Origin: Himantopus leucocephalus
Taxonomy: Eukaryota > Chordata > Aves > Charadriiformes > Recurvirostridae
Assembly (NCBI GenBank): GCA_003993805.1
Contig: RSEF01000003.1
Location: forward strand, 43,902,438-43,966,437
Direction of reading: 5' to 3'
DNA: 64,000 nucleotides
This document shows, piece by piece, positions 24,501 through 35,800 of this stretch; position 1 is the stretch's first letter, and every line of letters begins with the position of its first letter. A program made the position numbers and the translations under genes. The notes under the pieces were generated by a model. That model made no database searches and had not been told where the DNA came from. It worked only from the letters and a program-made list of their open reading frames with translations.

Positions 24501-27500
24501 ACAAACTTTAATACTCTTCTGGAAGCACAGGACTGTGCTCAGAAAGATAAGAATATCTCTTTCATGTCAAGTCTTTTCTTCCTGCACAACCAGCATCTAA
24601 ATATACAAGAGCCTCCACTACCCCTCTCTGGACACAATTGGCTGCACTCTACTGCCCTGAGTTTGGCAGGGCACACAGCTAAACATCTAGGAGTTAGATT
24701 TCTCCTTTATAGACCACTGTGTCCGTGGTGGTATGCTTTGCGGGCCTACTGCTGCACCCATCCTGACTGGCTTGAAGCCTGTGTCCACCTGGGGAAGAGC
24801 CTGATGTAGCAATGAGATGGCTCTTTGGCAGTGAGACGGGAGGGTGCAGCGAAAGTGTGTGTGCCTCATCAGGGGGGACAGGAGGCAGCAGGTATTAGAG
24901 CTGGAGCGGTACACGGCAACTTTTGCAGGATGTTGTCTACTGTTGCCAGCACTGGGAACGGTGCTGCGGTGCAATGCTGACTTCTGTTAAGTGGAATATT
25001 TGTGTTGTACCAAGCTAGCAGAAATGGTATGCATTTGATGTAGACTTGGTTATGGCACCTCAGGGCATCCTGCTGAGCAATAGCTGAGCTTGCACTCTGG
25101 CATGGTCCCCGCCACGTTCTTCTGAGACCTTCCTCATCTCCTCATGTTGGTAGACACAACTGGCCTCCCTTTCTCCCAGGAGGAGGTAACCTCATGCGGA
25201 GATTCCCTGCTGATGTGGCTGTCTCCTGCTACCCAGGTCTTCCTTATCTAGTTGCAGTGGCTGGTGTCTGAGCTTTCCATTTAATGTCCCCTCCAGTCCT
25301 CCTTACTGTAAGTCTGCAGTTTGTTACCTTTATTCCTATGGGGTGTGGGGGAGGTGATGTTTCTTTCTTTTCTTTTTCTTTTCTCTGCTGTAGGTAATGT
25401 TTCAAGAACCAGATTTGATTCCTTGGCTTATGACTCAGTTGAGGAGGCAGGAACCTAGATGTACTTGTCACTACCTTTTTATCCAGATAACAATTATACT
25501 TTTTTTTCCCCCCATGTTTGTTTGTAGAGATTCTGCTGTTATAGCTGTGAAATTGTTTTCAGTCTTAATATCTGAATAGTTCTCCATGAATGACATGATG
25601 ATAACATGGAAAATGCTGCCTTCTCCTGAAATAGTGTAGTTGAACTTAAAGTTTGCAGGAACACAACCAGATGACGTTTCAGTGCTTTGCCACATGTTAT
25701 AATTTCATCATTAGAAATTACACGAGTGGAACTGACCGTCTTCTAGCAGAAGACAACTGCACAGGCAGGACACCCTACACAACAACTTCTCTTTATGTTT
25801 ACTGTAACCAGTTTGCATTAGTCTGCATTTGATTTAAAATTTCACCAGTTCTGGAACTATTTGTACTTCTGAGTCGTCCTTGGCCATCATGCAGGACATC
25901 TTCAAGGTCTCTTAACATGTCCCTGTGCAAAGAGAGCTGTTGCTTGGTGGTAGTTTTGATCTGCACCATGACAATGTTTCTGAAATGATGCTGAAACCCC
26001 CTGTGGCCTGGGAACTATTGGCTGCACAAAAGACACAAGTGGTGTGGCAGCTGGCTGACCTAGGACATGGTGGGTCAGAGACAAGGAGCAAGCTGAGCTG
26101 CACTGCTTTACGTGGGAAGGTTTGGCAGGATGAACACAAGGGCCAGAGACCATTTTGGTTCCACTGGATCAGCAGTTTCCAAAAGATAACTTTTCCCTTC
26201 TAATCAGCTTTAGTGATTATTACTTCTGCTCTATCAAGTAATCTTTTGAATCAGGATGAGGGCATACTAGATGTGCTCAAACATTTCTTTTTACTTAATA
26301 AAATTTGACGGTAGGGTGTGTTTTTTTTTTTTCTTTAATGTGGGGAAATGAAAAAACAGCTATTTCTTACAGTTTCCCTTTATACAAAATAATTGCAAGA
26401 GGTAAAAAAAAAAGATAATTAAAAAGTTCTAAAGTAAATGCAGGAGCCAAAACTTTAAACAGTCCATTGCTGGATTTGGCATGTGTAACTTGGGACATTT
26501 AACATCCAACTTTTCAGAGCAGCTCTTGCTAGTTTCCCCAACTCCAATCCACCCTTACCTGCCTTGCAGAAGAGGTATGTGACACAAACATGAAATGAAG
26601 TGTTTTGGTTCAATCAATCACACTGTCTATTTCAGCATCAAGCTGAAAAAACAACCTATTAATTCCACAGGATTTGGTAACCTGCCAAATCCACGTTATG
26701 CAATGTAAGCCACTGTTCTGCATTGTAATCGCTTAGGAGAATCCTGGGGGAAGATGTAACCTCAATTGAGAAGTGACACTGCTCTTCTTCGTGTTTGGAG
26801 AAGTCCCATCTGCCTCCAGTCAAGGGTGTTGAAATGCTTCTGGTAGTGGCTCAGTATCAGCAACCGATGTGGGGATGTATCAGGAACTCTTCGGAGAACA
26901 GCATCACAAGACAGTTGTTAAGCAGTGATTTCTGGCCACTGAGAGATGCCTCTGTATTCTGACCTTCAGCTCACAAATAACTGTGTCTCTTGGCTTTAAT
27001 CATCTGGGTCAGATTTGGGATGGCAGTGGGATGGGACTAAAGGTCAGTGCTCATTTCTCTATAGCATAGTTGACAGCACAACACTGGACTCTGCCCATGC
27101 AGACTTTGCAGCAAACCCACTGTTACTTAGTCTTAATGTGGGTTGCCTGGTGAGGTCAGTGAGGGGCAAAGCCAGCTCTCTTTCCTACCCTGACCTCTTC
27201 ACTCTGTCCATCAAGAAAAATACAATACTTGTAGGGGGATGAACTGAGCCTGCTACCCATCTGTAATGCCCTCGCTATCTGGTACCAGTATACGTGGCAG
27301 GGAGTCACTCAGTCCTGCTGACCGACTCTGTTCTTACTTGGCTCAGCATCCTCCTAGTAGCTTCCTTCCTCCTTCCAGTTCAGCTCTCTCTCTTCAGGAA
27401 CTCCTTAATTGAATCCTTTCAGAACTTTTTCCAAACCTTGTGCAACTCACTTTGGGCTCAACAGTATCCTGAACATTTTATTGGTTCAATATGAAAATGT

Positions 27501-29709
27501 CACTGAGCCTATTCTTTCCCAGAACAGAACTAGGTTTGGCAGTTCCCTACTTCATTCCAAGCACATGAGAAATGTCCCATTTGGGTTCTTCTCTGCCTGT
27601 CTTTCCTTGTACAGAAGATGTTTTATCACCAGTATGTCACTGTGGAAGATGACATGCACTGCAAACCAAAGTCTGATTCTCTGGTCGTGGAAAACCAGAC
27701 TCTGTGATCTTGCAAAGTTCTTGAGTGTCAAGGAGCTTGTGCTTTATGCAAAAAACCAAGCTATCTCCAGCTGAAGCAAGACTTGAGCTAAACTGCTTCA
27801 ATCAATTAATGAGCATTGATTTAAGCGCATTTGGATCACCACTGGGGTTTATTTGGTTGTGTGGCATCCTCCCAGAAGTTGTTGCCTCCCATTTCAACAC
27901 TTATGTTTTAGATACAGATCATGCTCTGTATAGTTTCTGCTCTTACTTGTCCTCAAGTACTGAGACAAGACAGTATTTCAGTTGGAAGCACTACAAGGGC
28001 TGATGGCCCTGGAGGAAAGGGATAGATGGAGTGTGGAGGCTGGAAAGGGACGGAGAAGCTGAGAGTGGGGGCCATGTCCCCTTGGGGACAGGATGTAGGA
28101 GCTGTAGGAAAGGATAGGGTTGAAGTCAACCCAGTCAATATTGTTTTCAATTCTTGAGTAATGAGTGGGCCCAGGTGAAATTTTGTGCAGGGGCAAACTG
28201 GGAGGGGAATATTCTCTTGGAGAAGCAGAAAATTTTCTGTTGAACAGCATTTGGATGGGATGTAAAACAAACAGAGAATAGAAATGGCTGGCCTTACATG
28301 CCTCTTTCCTGACTTTTCTTAACCTCTTGCCTTATGGGTGTTGGGAGGAGATTTCACCCTGGGAAAAGATAGTCTTGCCCAGATCTGCCTTTGCTTAGCA
28401 AGGGCAAAGCGCTGCTCTAGGTGCTCCTATAAGGGTAAGAAGCTGAGCTAGCGGGACCTGGTTTGCTCCTTTATTCATTCCTGAAGCTCAGCAATTACTG
28501 GTTCTGCTGCCTCTAGGAAGTACATGGCATCCCCCTTAAATAAATAGTTAGGTCTTAACAATCCAATGGCGAATGTGAGTGGATTTGGCTCAGAAAGGAG
28601 ATCTGCACGTTGGGTCTTCCATGGCCCTCTTCAAAGAGCAGAACTGCAGACTTTCATGGGTTGCTTTGCAGCCTTTTGTTCTCAGCAGGGGCTGGCTGGA
28701 GCAGAGCATCCCCCTTCTCCCTGGGCAGATAACCCTTCTCTCCTCACCTCTTAGCTAACTGCTTGGTGTCTGCCAAGTGGTGAGAGGATGGATGGGTCTG
28801 TTTTGGTGCAGTGGTCATGTTTTGAGGAGAAAAATTGTTCAAACCGTCCTCCAGAGCTGAATACCTCCCATCCAGCTAAGGCTTCTGGCACAGGTCTGAT
28901 GTCTGAGTGAATAAATGATCATGAGATACCAGCCCCGATATTTATCTAAAAATAAGGGTTTCTTCTTTACAATGGAGAAAACTCACAAATTTTCAGAAAG
29001 GAAGGAGATATGTCATGTTTAAATGGTATCTAGTTACTGAGAGAGGTTGGAGGAAGTGAAGACAAGTTTGAGGAGCACAACTGCAAAAATTGTAGAAGAC
29101 TGTGCTGTAGGAAATGACGAGGGACTGTACTGTGTTATATTCACCATAACTTCTTCACCAGGTTAAGTAGTTTTTAATATTTCAATATGGCTCCATAAAT
29201 ACCTCAATCAATAGAGGAATCCAAAGAGAATGTGCATGTGTATTTCATGCGAAGAAGCTAAAATAACTAACTATTAAGCCTGGATAGACAGTGTTATGAA
29301 TTTCTGTGAAACAGAAACATCTTTCCTGGTGAGCTACTGTATGTCTCTGTAGTGCTTGTCACTCTGGGTTGCTAAGGAACTTTGGTTATCTACATTTCTG
29401 CCTTTAACATTTACTTTTATCCTCACACTTCATATGGAGCGTTTTCCCCTCTGTATTGATGCTGACCTTTTTCTTCCCCCTCATTAGCAGAAGCCACAAC
29501 TGTGCTACATTTATCAACTGTAAGTCTGTTGCTTCAATGCTTGGGAACTAAAATACAGAAAACCTTTATTCCTGCTGACACTTAATGATATGGTCATTAT
29601 GCACAGTAATAGTGGAGAAAAGCTGTTTCAAAGGGAAGGGCGCTCTGCTTTTGTTATTAGCAGTTGTAGTGCGGGTACTTAGAAGAAATAACGTTCTGAG
29701 GACAGATAA
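18545..29709. other. Long unique non-coding stretch
   Basis: About 11 kb with no recognised gene or interspersed repeat. Small items: (CAC)n at 19298-19313, an A-run broken by an N at 20588 (20586-20606), (GA)n near 22257-22267, T-rich runs near 25355-25385 and 26318-26333. Open frames up to 137 codons (21436-21849 plus) carry no domain I know. Confidence 0.5.
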
Positions 29710-30600
29710 AATGATGTAATCAGAATTACTGAAATAACAGAAATCAGTCTCCAAAAGAGATGTCAAAAGGCCTGCTGCCCTGCTTTGAGATGTCATTAGC
29801 TTTGCCTGTATTATCCCTGACAGATGTCCATCATTTTTACAGCAATAGTAATAATTTTTAAGAACAAATTCAACTAAATGCCTTCCTTTCCCAGGTGGAC
29901 ATGGAGTATAATTTATTGATTGCTGTCTCTCTTGATAAAATCCCTTTTAATGTTTGGAGACTGTTGTTCTGTTCCTGTCTTGATTTTCCTCTGGACATTA
30001 AACAAATCCATCTCTTTCATCCTTTTCTTACAAATCATCTTTCTGAACCTTTGATCATTTCTGTTGCTCTGCTCCAGACTCTTCAGTTTCTCTCCACGTT
30101 TCACAAAGCGCGCTTTCCCCAGCACTGGACACGTTATTGTCTGTGCCCATCCAGTGCTGAGTAGAGGAATAAACACCTCCCTTACCTTGTAAGTGATCTT
30201 TTTTGTCTCATGTACCTAAAACGAATCTACTTTTTCTTCTAACAACATCATTTTTGTTGATGCCTTTTCAGTTTAACGTGGTATGGCCCCCATACCCATT
30301 CACTGTAACACTGCAGCCCAGAGGAGCCCTCCCCCTCCTTTCGAGCACAGTTCATCCCCTTTCCTTCCCTCTGTGGTGTGGTATTCTGCAATTCTTGAAA
30401 TCAGTTCCTGTTTGTAGACTTGAGATTGAGCTTGATAAATAGGAGAAGCACTCTGAATTTTAATCCTGCCCTTAAGCAGGATTAAGCTTTGGTCTGCACT
30501 CTTTAGAAGCTTCTTTGCTAGTCCATCACTCAAGTCAGCAGCATGTAGTAGTTTTAATAGATCCGTACTTGGCCTTTCTTCTGTCACAGTTAATGTAACT
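29710..30600 (-). mobile_element. Ancient CR1-type LINE relic (reverse-transcriptase region to 3' UTR)
   Basis: Minus strand, from high to low coordinates: about 30440-30480 reads GGGCAGGATTAAAATTCAGA, matching the segment just after the catalytic FADD region of amniote CR1 ORF2. At about 30170-30050 an 87-codon frame contains FIPLLSTG, TCPVLGK and EQSNRNDQRFR, decayed forms of 'IPLLYSAL', 'YCVQFWAP' and 'VQRRATKMIKG'. At about 29940-29900 there is an ATTAAAAGGG and TCCATGTCCACC pair. Near 29820 CTGTCAGGGATAATACAGGC matches the 3' UTR. The part between the last two blocks is shorter than in full elements, so an internal deletion is likely. Edges are approximate. Confidence 0.75.
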
Positions 30601-31110
30601 AATGTGTAATTTTACAGGACCTTCTTATTTTGCATTTGTTTACTATAATTTGTTGGGAAGAGCAAGCATCATAACCACTGCTGTGGGATCTTTCTCGTCC
30701 TCCAGAGTTCTTCAAGACTGTTCACAGAGCACGATAGCTGTCTTCATAGTAACTCCTGGGTGAATGCCATCCAGCAGCTCAGGTAATCAGAGGAGGGAAC
30801 ACAGGGCAGATGGAGAAAGGAGATGTTAATGCTTAGGCATCTGGCCACTATTCTGCTTTCTTGTGAAGGCTGAAGCAAAGAGGGTATGGTAAATTCAGCC
30901 TTTTCTGGGCATAATTCCTCTCTTTCTCAAACTTACAATGTTACTGAATTATATTTCAGCTCTCTTTTTCTCCCTGACACTGTCAGCTCCTCTTGTGACT
31001 TATTCTTCATGATTTGTCCCCATGTACTTGTGTGAATATTTTAGAGCTGTCATTAACATGGCCTGTATTTTATATTTTCTGCTTAATTCTGTTTAACTGT
31101 TAAAATCTCA
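30601..31110. other. Unique non-coding sequence, nothing recognised
   Basis: AT-rich DNA with no open frame or repeat recognised. Confidence 0.5.
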
Positions 31111-31276
31111 TTTAAAGATTTCCTTATGCAGCTAGATGGAGTGTGTGGTTATACTTCCCTCTTTATTTGATAAGCTGGTGTATCAGCTTTCCTGAGCNTT
31201 TAAAGATTTCCTTATGCAGCTAGATGGTTATACTTCTCTCTTTATTGGTTAAGCTGGTATATCAGCTTTCCTGAGG
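31111..31276. repeat. Near-identical copies around a single N, with a 9-bp length difference
   Basis: Copy 1 is 31111-31197 (87 bp) and copy 2 is 31199-31276 (78 bp), with N at 31198. Both start TTTAAAGATTTCCTTATGCA and end CAGCTTTCCTGAG. Copy 2 lacks nine bases around GAGTGTGTG, and five further substitutions are visible. Best explained as two alleles or overlapping contig ends joined without merging. Confidence 0.82.
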
Positions 31277-31298
31277 GTCAATAAATAAGAGCAGAACA

Positions 31299-31535
31299 AC
31301 CAACCTCACTCCTTGGTTTCTGTGAAGGTGGCCAGTTTGGCACTTACTTTCACTTCAGCGGCTTTTCCAATCCAGTTGGCCACAGACCTTTCCTACTAAT
31401 CACAGTCAAATCCAGANACCAACCTCACTCCTTGGTTTCTGTGAAGGTGGCCAGTTTGGCAGTTACTTTCACTTCAACAGCTTTTCCAATCCAGTCCGCC
31501 ACAGACCTTTCCTACTAATCACAGTCAAATCCAGA
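31299..31535. repeat. Near-identical 118-bp copies around a single N
   Basis: Copy 1 is 31299-31416 and copy 2 is 31418-31535, with N at 31417. Both run from ACCAACCTCACTCC to CAGTCAAATCCAGA. Five substitutions are visible (for example GGCACTTAC/GGCAGTTAC and CAGCGGC/CAACAGC). Equal length and the N at the junction point to a false assembly duplication. Confidence 0.85.
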
Positions 31536-32084
31536 ACAGTTGCCATTCAGGGAACTTGTGGACACTTTGCAGCAGACAGCTTCTGATTTTTGGAAAGGAC
31601 TCAGCTGTCTGCAAACTATCAAACAACCTTCTCTCTCTGCTTCCTTCTTCCACTCACTAGCCATGGCAGTAGCCCTTTACAGAAAATCTTGCCGTAGGAA
31701 GAGATGCCAAAATCTATCCTATTTTACTAAAAAGCAGTGATGCTCCACTCCCTGAATGAGTATAAACAAAGCAGAAAGTGGTAAAAACTGGAAGAGGGAA
31801 TATTTGGGACTAAATCTGGCTGAAGGAAAGAACTTGTTCTGATACATTCCATGGCAAAAAAAAAAAAAGGTTAATTCACGCAAAGTGCTTCTTGAGCAGT
31901 TGCAGACAACTGCCCTTTGGAATGGACAGATATAGCAGCACAAGAAAGTACCAGGTTCACTGAGCAGTAAGGTGTATGTCTTCTGCCTCTCATTGATCAC
32001 ACAGGGATGCTTGAAAGCCCCTCAGAAGAGACTCCAGATCTTCTGCGCTTCACCAGGTTGGAGCTGGACGCAGTGCCTGGAGGT
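31536..32084. other. Unique non-coding sequence, nothing recognised
   Basis: Contains an A-run at about 31856-31868 and a 66-codon unrecognised plus frame at 31540-31740. Confidence 0.5.
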
Positions 32085-32155
32085 CCTGTGGCAGAGCTGA
32101 GAGCTTAACCTATTGCTGATCTTATGACTTTCCTGGTCCCAACTCTGTCTTAAGA
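32085..32155 (+). repeat. Possible ancient amniote SINE (MIR-like 3' region) relic
   Basis: CCTGTGGCAGAGCTGAGAG followed by ACCTATTG...TGACTTTCCTGGTCCCA resembles the MIR-type 'tggcagagctgggat...gactccca' region. The order of blocks is right but the match is short and diverged. Confidence 0.42.
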
Positions 32156-32765
32156 AGCCTGGGAGCTTCAGCATAGTTTCTCATCCTGAATAATTCATAA
32201 ACCTAATGTTCCCATGCCAGGATGCAGACACCTTAAATCCCGGTTGATGAGTCCATCCTAGCTCTGAAGCACCAGACCCTGCAGGATCCATAGCCCTTGA
32301 GGAGCACTGAAGGACCAGCTGTACCAAGCAGAGGTTAAAATCACTTTTTAAAGCTGCTGCTTTGCCATGAAAAATAGATCAAGCCACTCAAGCTGTCAAA
32401 ATGTACTTTGGAAATATGCTATTGGTGCTAACCTGCCTCCTCCTGGAATTAATTCTACTCACTGTAGAGTATTTTCAGAAAACATGTTCCTATGGCTGGT
32501 AATGTTTGATACTGTTTAAAGGGCTCCTGGGAAACCTCTTTCCTAAGAAACCGTAAGGAGAACCTGAAAGGATATATCAAAGTGGGACAGCAGCATCTAT
32601 TTCAAGGAATGTGGCTGGAAAGAAACTCAGATTTATAGCATTTTAATCCTTTTAAACTGCTATGTCTGTCTTGCACAGCAGAAATCATGATTCATTGTGT
32701 GTCTTCAAGCTCAAAGCATGCTTTCTGAGTTGAATGGGGGAAAGATGGATTTATGGTTTGAAATC
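32156..32765. other. Unique non-coding sequence, nothing recognised
   Basis: No coding signal and no repeat family seen. Confidence 0.5.
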
Positions 32766-32832
32766 CAAATCCCACTGAAATCTGTGGGAATTTTCATTGA
32801 CTTCAAAAGGGGCAGGGTCTTGTATGCAGCTG
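32766..32832 (+). repeat. Ancient amniote repeat relic with self-complementary core
   Basis: AATCCCACTGAAATCTGTGGG is followed by CATTGACTTCAAAAGGGGCAG. This matches a repeat that I know as common in turtle and crocodile genomes, built of 'cccattgaagtcaatggg' units. The first unit is an imperfect palindrome. I cannot give the family name. It lies inside a 109-codon frame (32697-33026) that I therefore do not treat as a gene. Confidence 0.5.
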
Positions 32833-35800
32833 AAAGTAGAAATCCTCCTAAACATTTGCAAGTAATGTGCTCTGAATATGCCTGTGAACATCTGAGGTGC
32901 ACAGCAGCAGCAAGATGCCCACTGAGAATTTCTGGAGCACGAGGCAACCTCCAAGGTGGAGGGAAAGAGCCATGGTTCTGCTGCAGTCTCCATCTGATCT
33001 TGGGCACAGCATGGGTTTTTCTATAATACTGGGCTTTAGGGAGAGGAGCCTCTCCTTGGCATGATTTCTTGATCCAGGCCAGTGTAAGGGGGACTTGGCT
33101 CTGTCACTTCAGTGTTGATCTTCACGCTCTCTTCTCCCAGCTGTTTGGTTACTGCTACAGAGTTGGTCAGGGCTGCAGCCGCTGTGCATCTCTGCCACCT
33201 CTGGCACGCGCGTCGTGGCTGTACCTTTGCCCTTTACTAACTCTGGGTTACAGCTGTCTGCTTGGTCCCCTCGTCAGGAAGACCCTGTCTGTAACTGGCT
33301 ACCAGCCATAGGCTAGCTGAATTTTTAAAAAAGGGCCTTTTCAAGATCTCTTTCATTGAAGTTGTTTTCGTGGTAGGTTAGAACATTTCCTTTAATGACA
33401 GATGAGCTCTTTTCTAAACATGACAAGTAGTTCTTACAGATTTTAACCATACAGCATGCTTTATCCTCCCCCCCATCTCCTTGTATTTTACAGTTAAAAC
33501 AAGCTTCTCCAAATGTATCTACAATAAATAAATAAACATCCAGACTTAGTTTCTTGCCTCAGAAAGTGAAAGTTTCTGGGAAGCTGGATAAACCAATGAG
33601 AAACTGAAGTCACAGCAGGATGGAAACAGATTTAGTTTAAACTCCAGGAGTTGCTGTATCTGATGGAAGCTGAATGCTAAGTGAATCATCGTGACTCAGT
33701 AAATAGGATAATGGTCTCCCCCTCTGGGATTTCTATTCCTGCCTGAGCAAATAGAAGCCTTGCTAAGCCTGCAGACAAGTGAAACCCAGCCTGCTCGAGC
33801 CTGCCCCGCAGGAGGGCTGTGCCCAAACCTTTTCACCTGCTGCCATGTACAGTAAGTCTAACCTGATCTAATACCATCCCAGTCTGATCTGGATGGGTCA
33901 AAAGTAAATTGCACATCTACCCCGCATACAGCATCCTTTGTCCTGTATGTAGGAGGAGTCTGAAATCCCTGCTCCTGTAGTAGCAGGAACACCACGTGTT
34001 ACGTGCATGATGGTAGGGATCCCGCTGTCTTGAGGTTTCCTTAGCACAAACAAGTTTAGTTACTCCTGGTGAAAACTGCAGAAAAGAGCAACCCACTTCT
34101 GTAAAACTTTGAGTTGTATTTTTTTAAAGCGTGTAGAATCACAGATTCAGAAGAGAGGGAGAGAGAGGAGTTGGCGAGACAGGGGGAATAGCTTAAGAGG
34201 CTGAGAGACGGAGAGAGCACTCATGCAACGGGTTGAAACCAAAAAGTCATTTCAGACAGCCACAGCTGCAGAAAAATCTCACAACACACACAGCGCTGCA
34301 GACAAAAGAGCAGGGGTTTGTTCACCCAGAGAGGCGGTGGCAACTCTGCATGGACTGATAGTGCTGCTCCAGCTCTCTTGAGTCACCTCAGAAGGCTGAG
34401 ACTACTCCAAAACCAACCTGATTGGTGTAGTGCTGTGTCTCATGTGCACTCCTGCTCTGTTTGTTGTAGGAAGATGCATCTCCATTTGCCCTAAGAAAAA
34501 AGGGCCGTCAGTCCTTTACGTCTAAGAAGTGTCCCCTACCCCTTGCTTTCCCTCGGGGGTCAGATATGTAGATAACACAGCATCTGGGGGGGGTGGGGGG
34601 GTGGGGTGTGAGCAGCCTACCACGAAGTGGACTTGAAACCCACCTCAGGTGGGTTTTTTGTTTCATTTTCTGGTTTTTTTGGTAGTCTTGCTTGCTGGTC
34701 TCTGCCCTCTGGGTGTCACTGTTGTGCTCATTTAGATTCCTCTTCTTCACAGACCTGGCTCATCTTGCCCTAAGTATGTGATTAAAAAAGCTTGTAAGAA
34801 GTTAGTTTCCTTTCTTCATTGGCCTCGCAGGGCCTCTTGGCTGGAAAGCAGGAGAAAGTATCTGTCCAGACCATATTGTGCAAATCATTTTAAAGGGCGA
34901 TTGCCCTCCAAGGATCAGCTAAAACATTCCGAAGGCAAGCACAGCACCATCTGCTCCAGTCAACATCCTTGGGTTGCTGTCATCTTGTGAATGCTTCCCT
35001 AAGGCTTCCTGCTCTGGGTCCTCTCTGCGCAGCTCCTTGCCCCTCCCAGGCAAAGAGGTGATATTATGAGATAGAACAGCAGTTGCAATGTCTCCATGTG
35101 GGTTTAATTTTTCTTTTTTTTTTCTTGTCCCCTCCTCAGAAGTGTCTGAGTTGCACAGGGGCAGGATCACGTGCAGTCCAGGTTTTTGGCACTGCAGCTG
35201 CGGGCAGTAGAAATCCCACCTTGGTGCAAGTCTCTGAAGTGGGTAGGAAAAGAGGTCAAAATCCTGCTCCACCGAGAGAGTTAAGCTCACCACAGCAGAG
35301 CCCTTCACATTTTGCTTTTGTGCTGAAGAAACCAAGCCACAAGGACAGGTATGATATGGCAGATGAGGAGCCTAATTAAAGATCAAACAAAGCGGAAGAC
35401 AGTGCTAGTTGACACTCCTGCGGGGACAGTGGTGAAAAACAAAGGGAGTTTTACTGTCTAGAAAACTATGAGCAGTAGGGGAGCAAAAGATACATTTCAA
35501 ATCTATGATTCAAAGGCAAGACTTGTCAGGGAAGGTGCCTCATTCCATTCCTTTTCTCTTTCTCTCTTCATAATGCACTTGAACAACTGAAATACTTTCC
35601 CTGACCAGACTTTCTGCACTGAAGGAGGAGGCTGTGTTTGGAGGAGCCTTTAGCTTGATTACTTCTTTTCTACTTGTGATTTGCTATGTTATCCACAGCT
35701 TCCAGTAGTTTCTTTAACATTTTTCTTACTGATCTGAATTGTAAGACCTCCTCTTTTTCTCTTTCCCTGCTGAGCATTATGGGACTTAAGCTCCCAGGAA

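Noticed and set aside
25355..25394. T-rich run then CTGTAG as a splice acceptor
   Set aside because: The downstream frame (60 codons) has no domain and there is no paired donor evidence.
34137..34152. AGAATCACAGATTCAG as a CR1 octamer tail
   Set aside because: Too short, and no adjacent 3' UTR block on either side.
34919..35335. 138-codon minus-strand open frame
   Set aside because: No recognisable protein and overlapped by a similar-size frame on the other strand, so coding is not supported on either.
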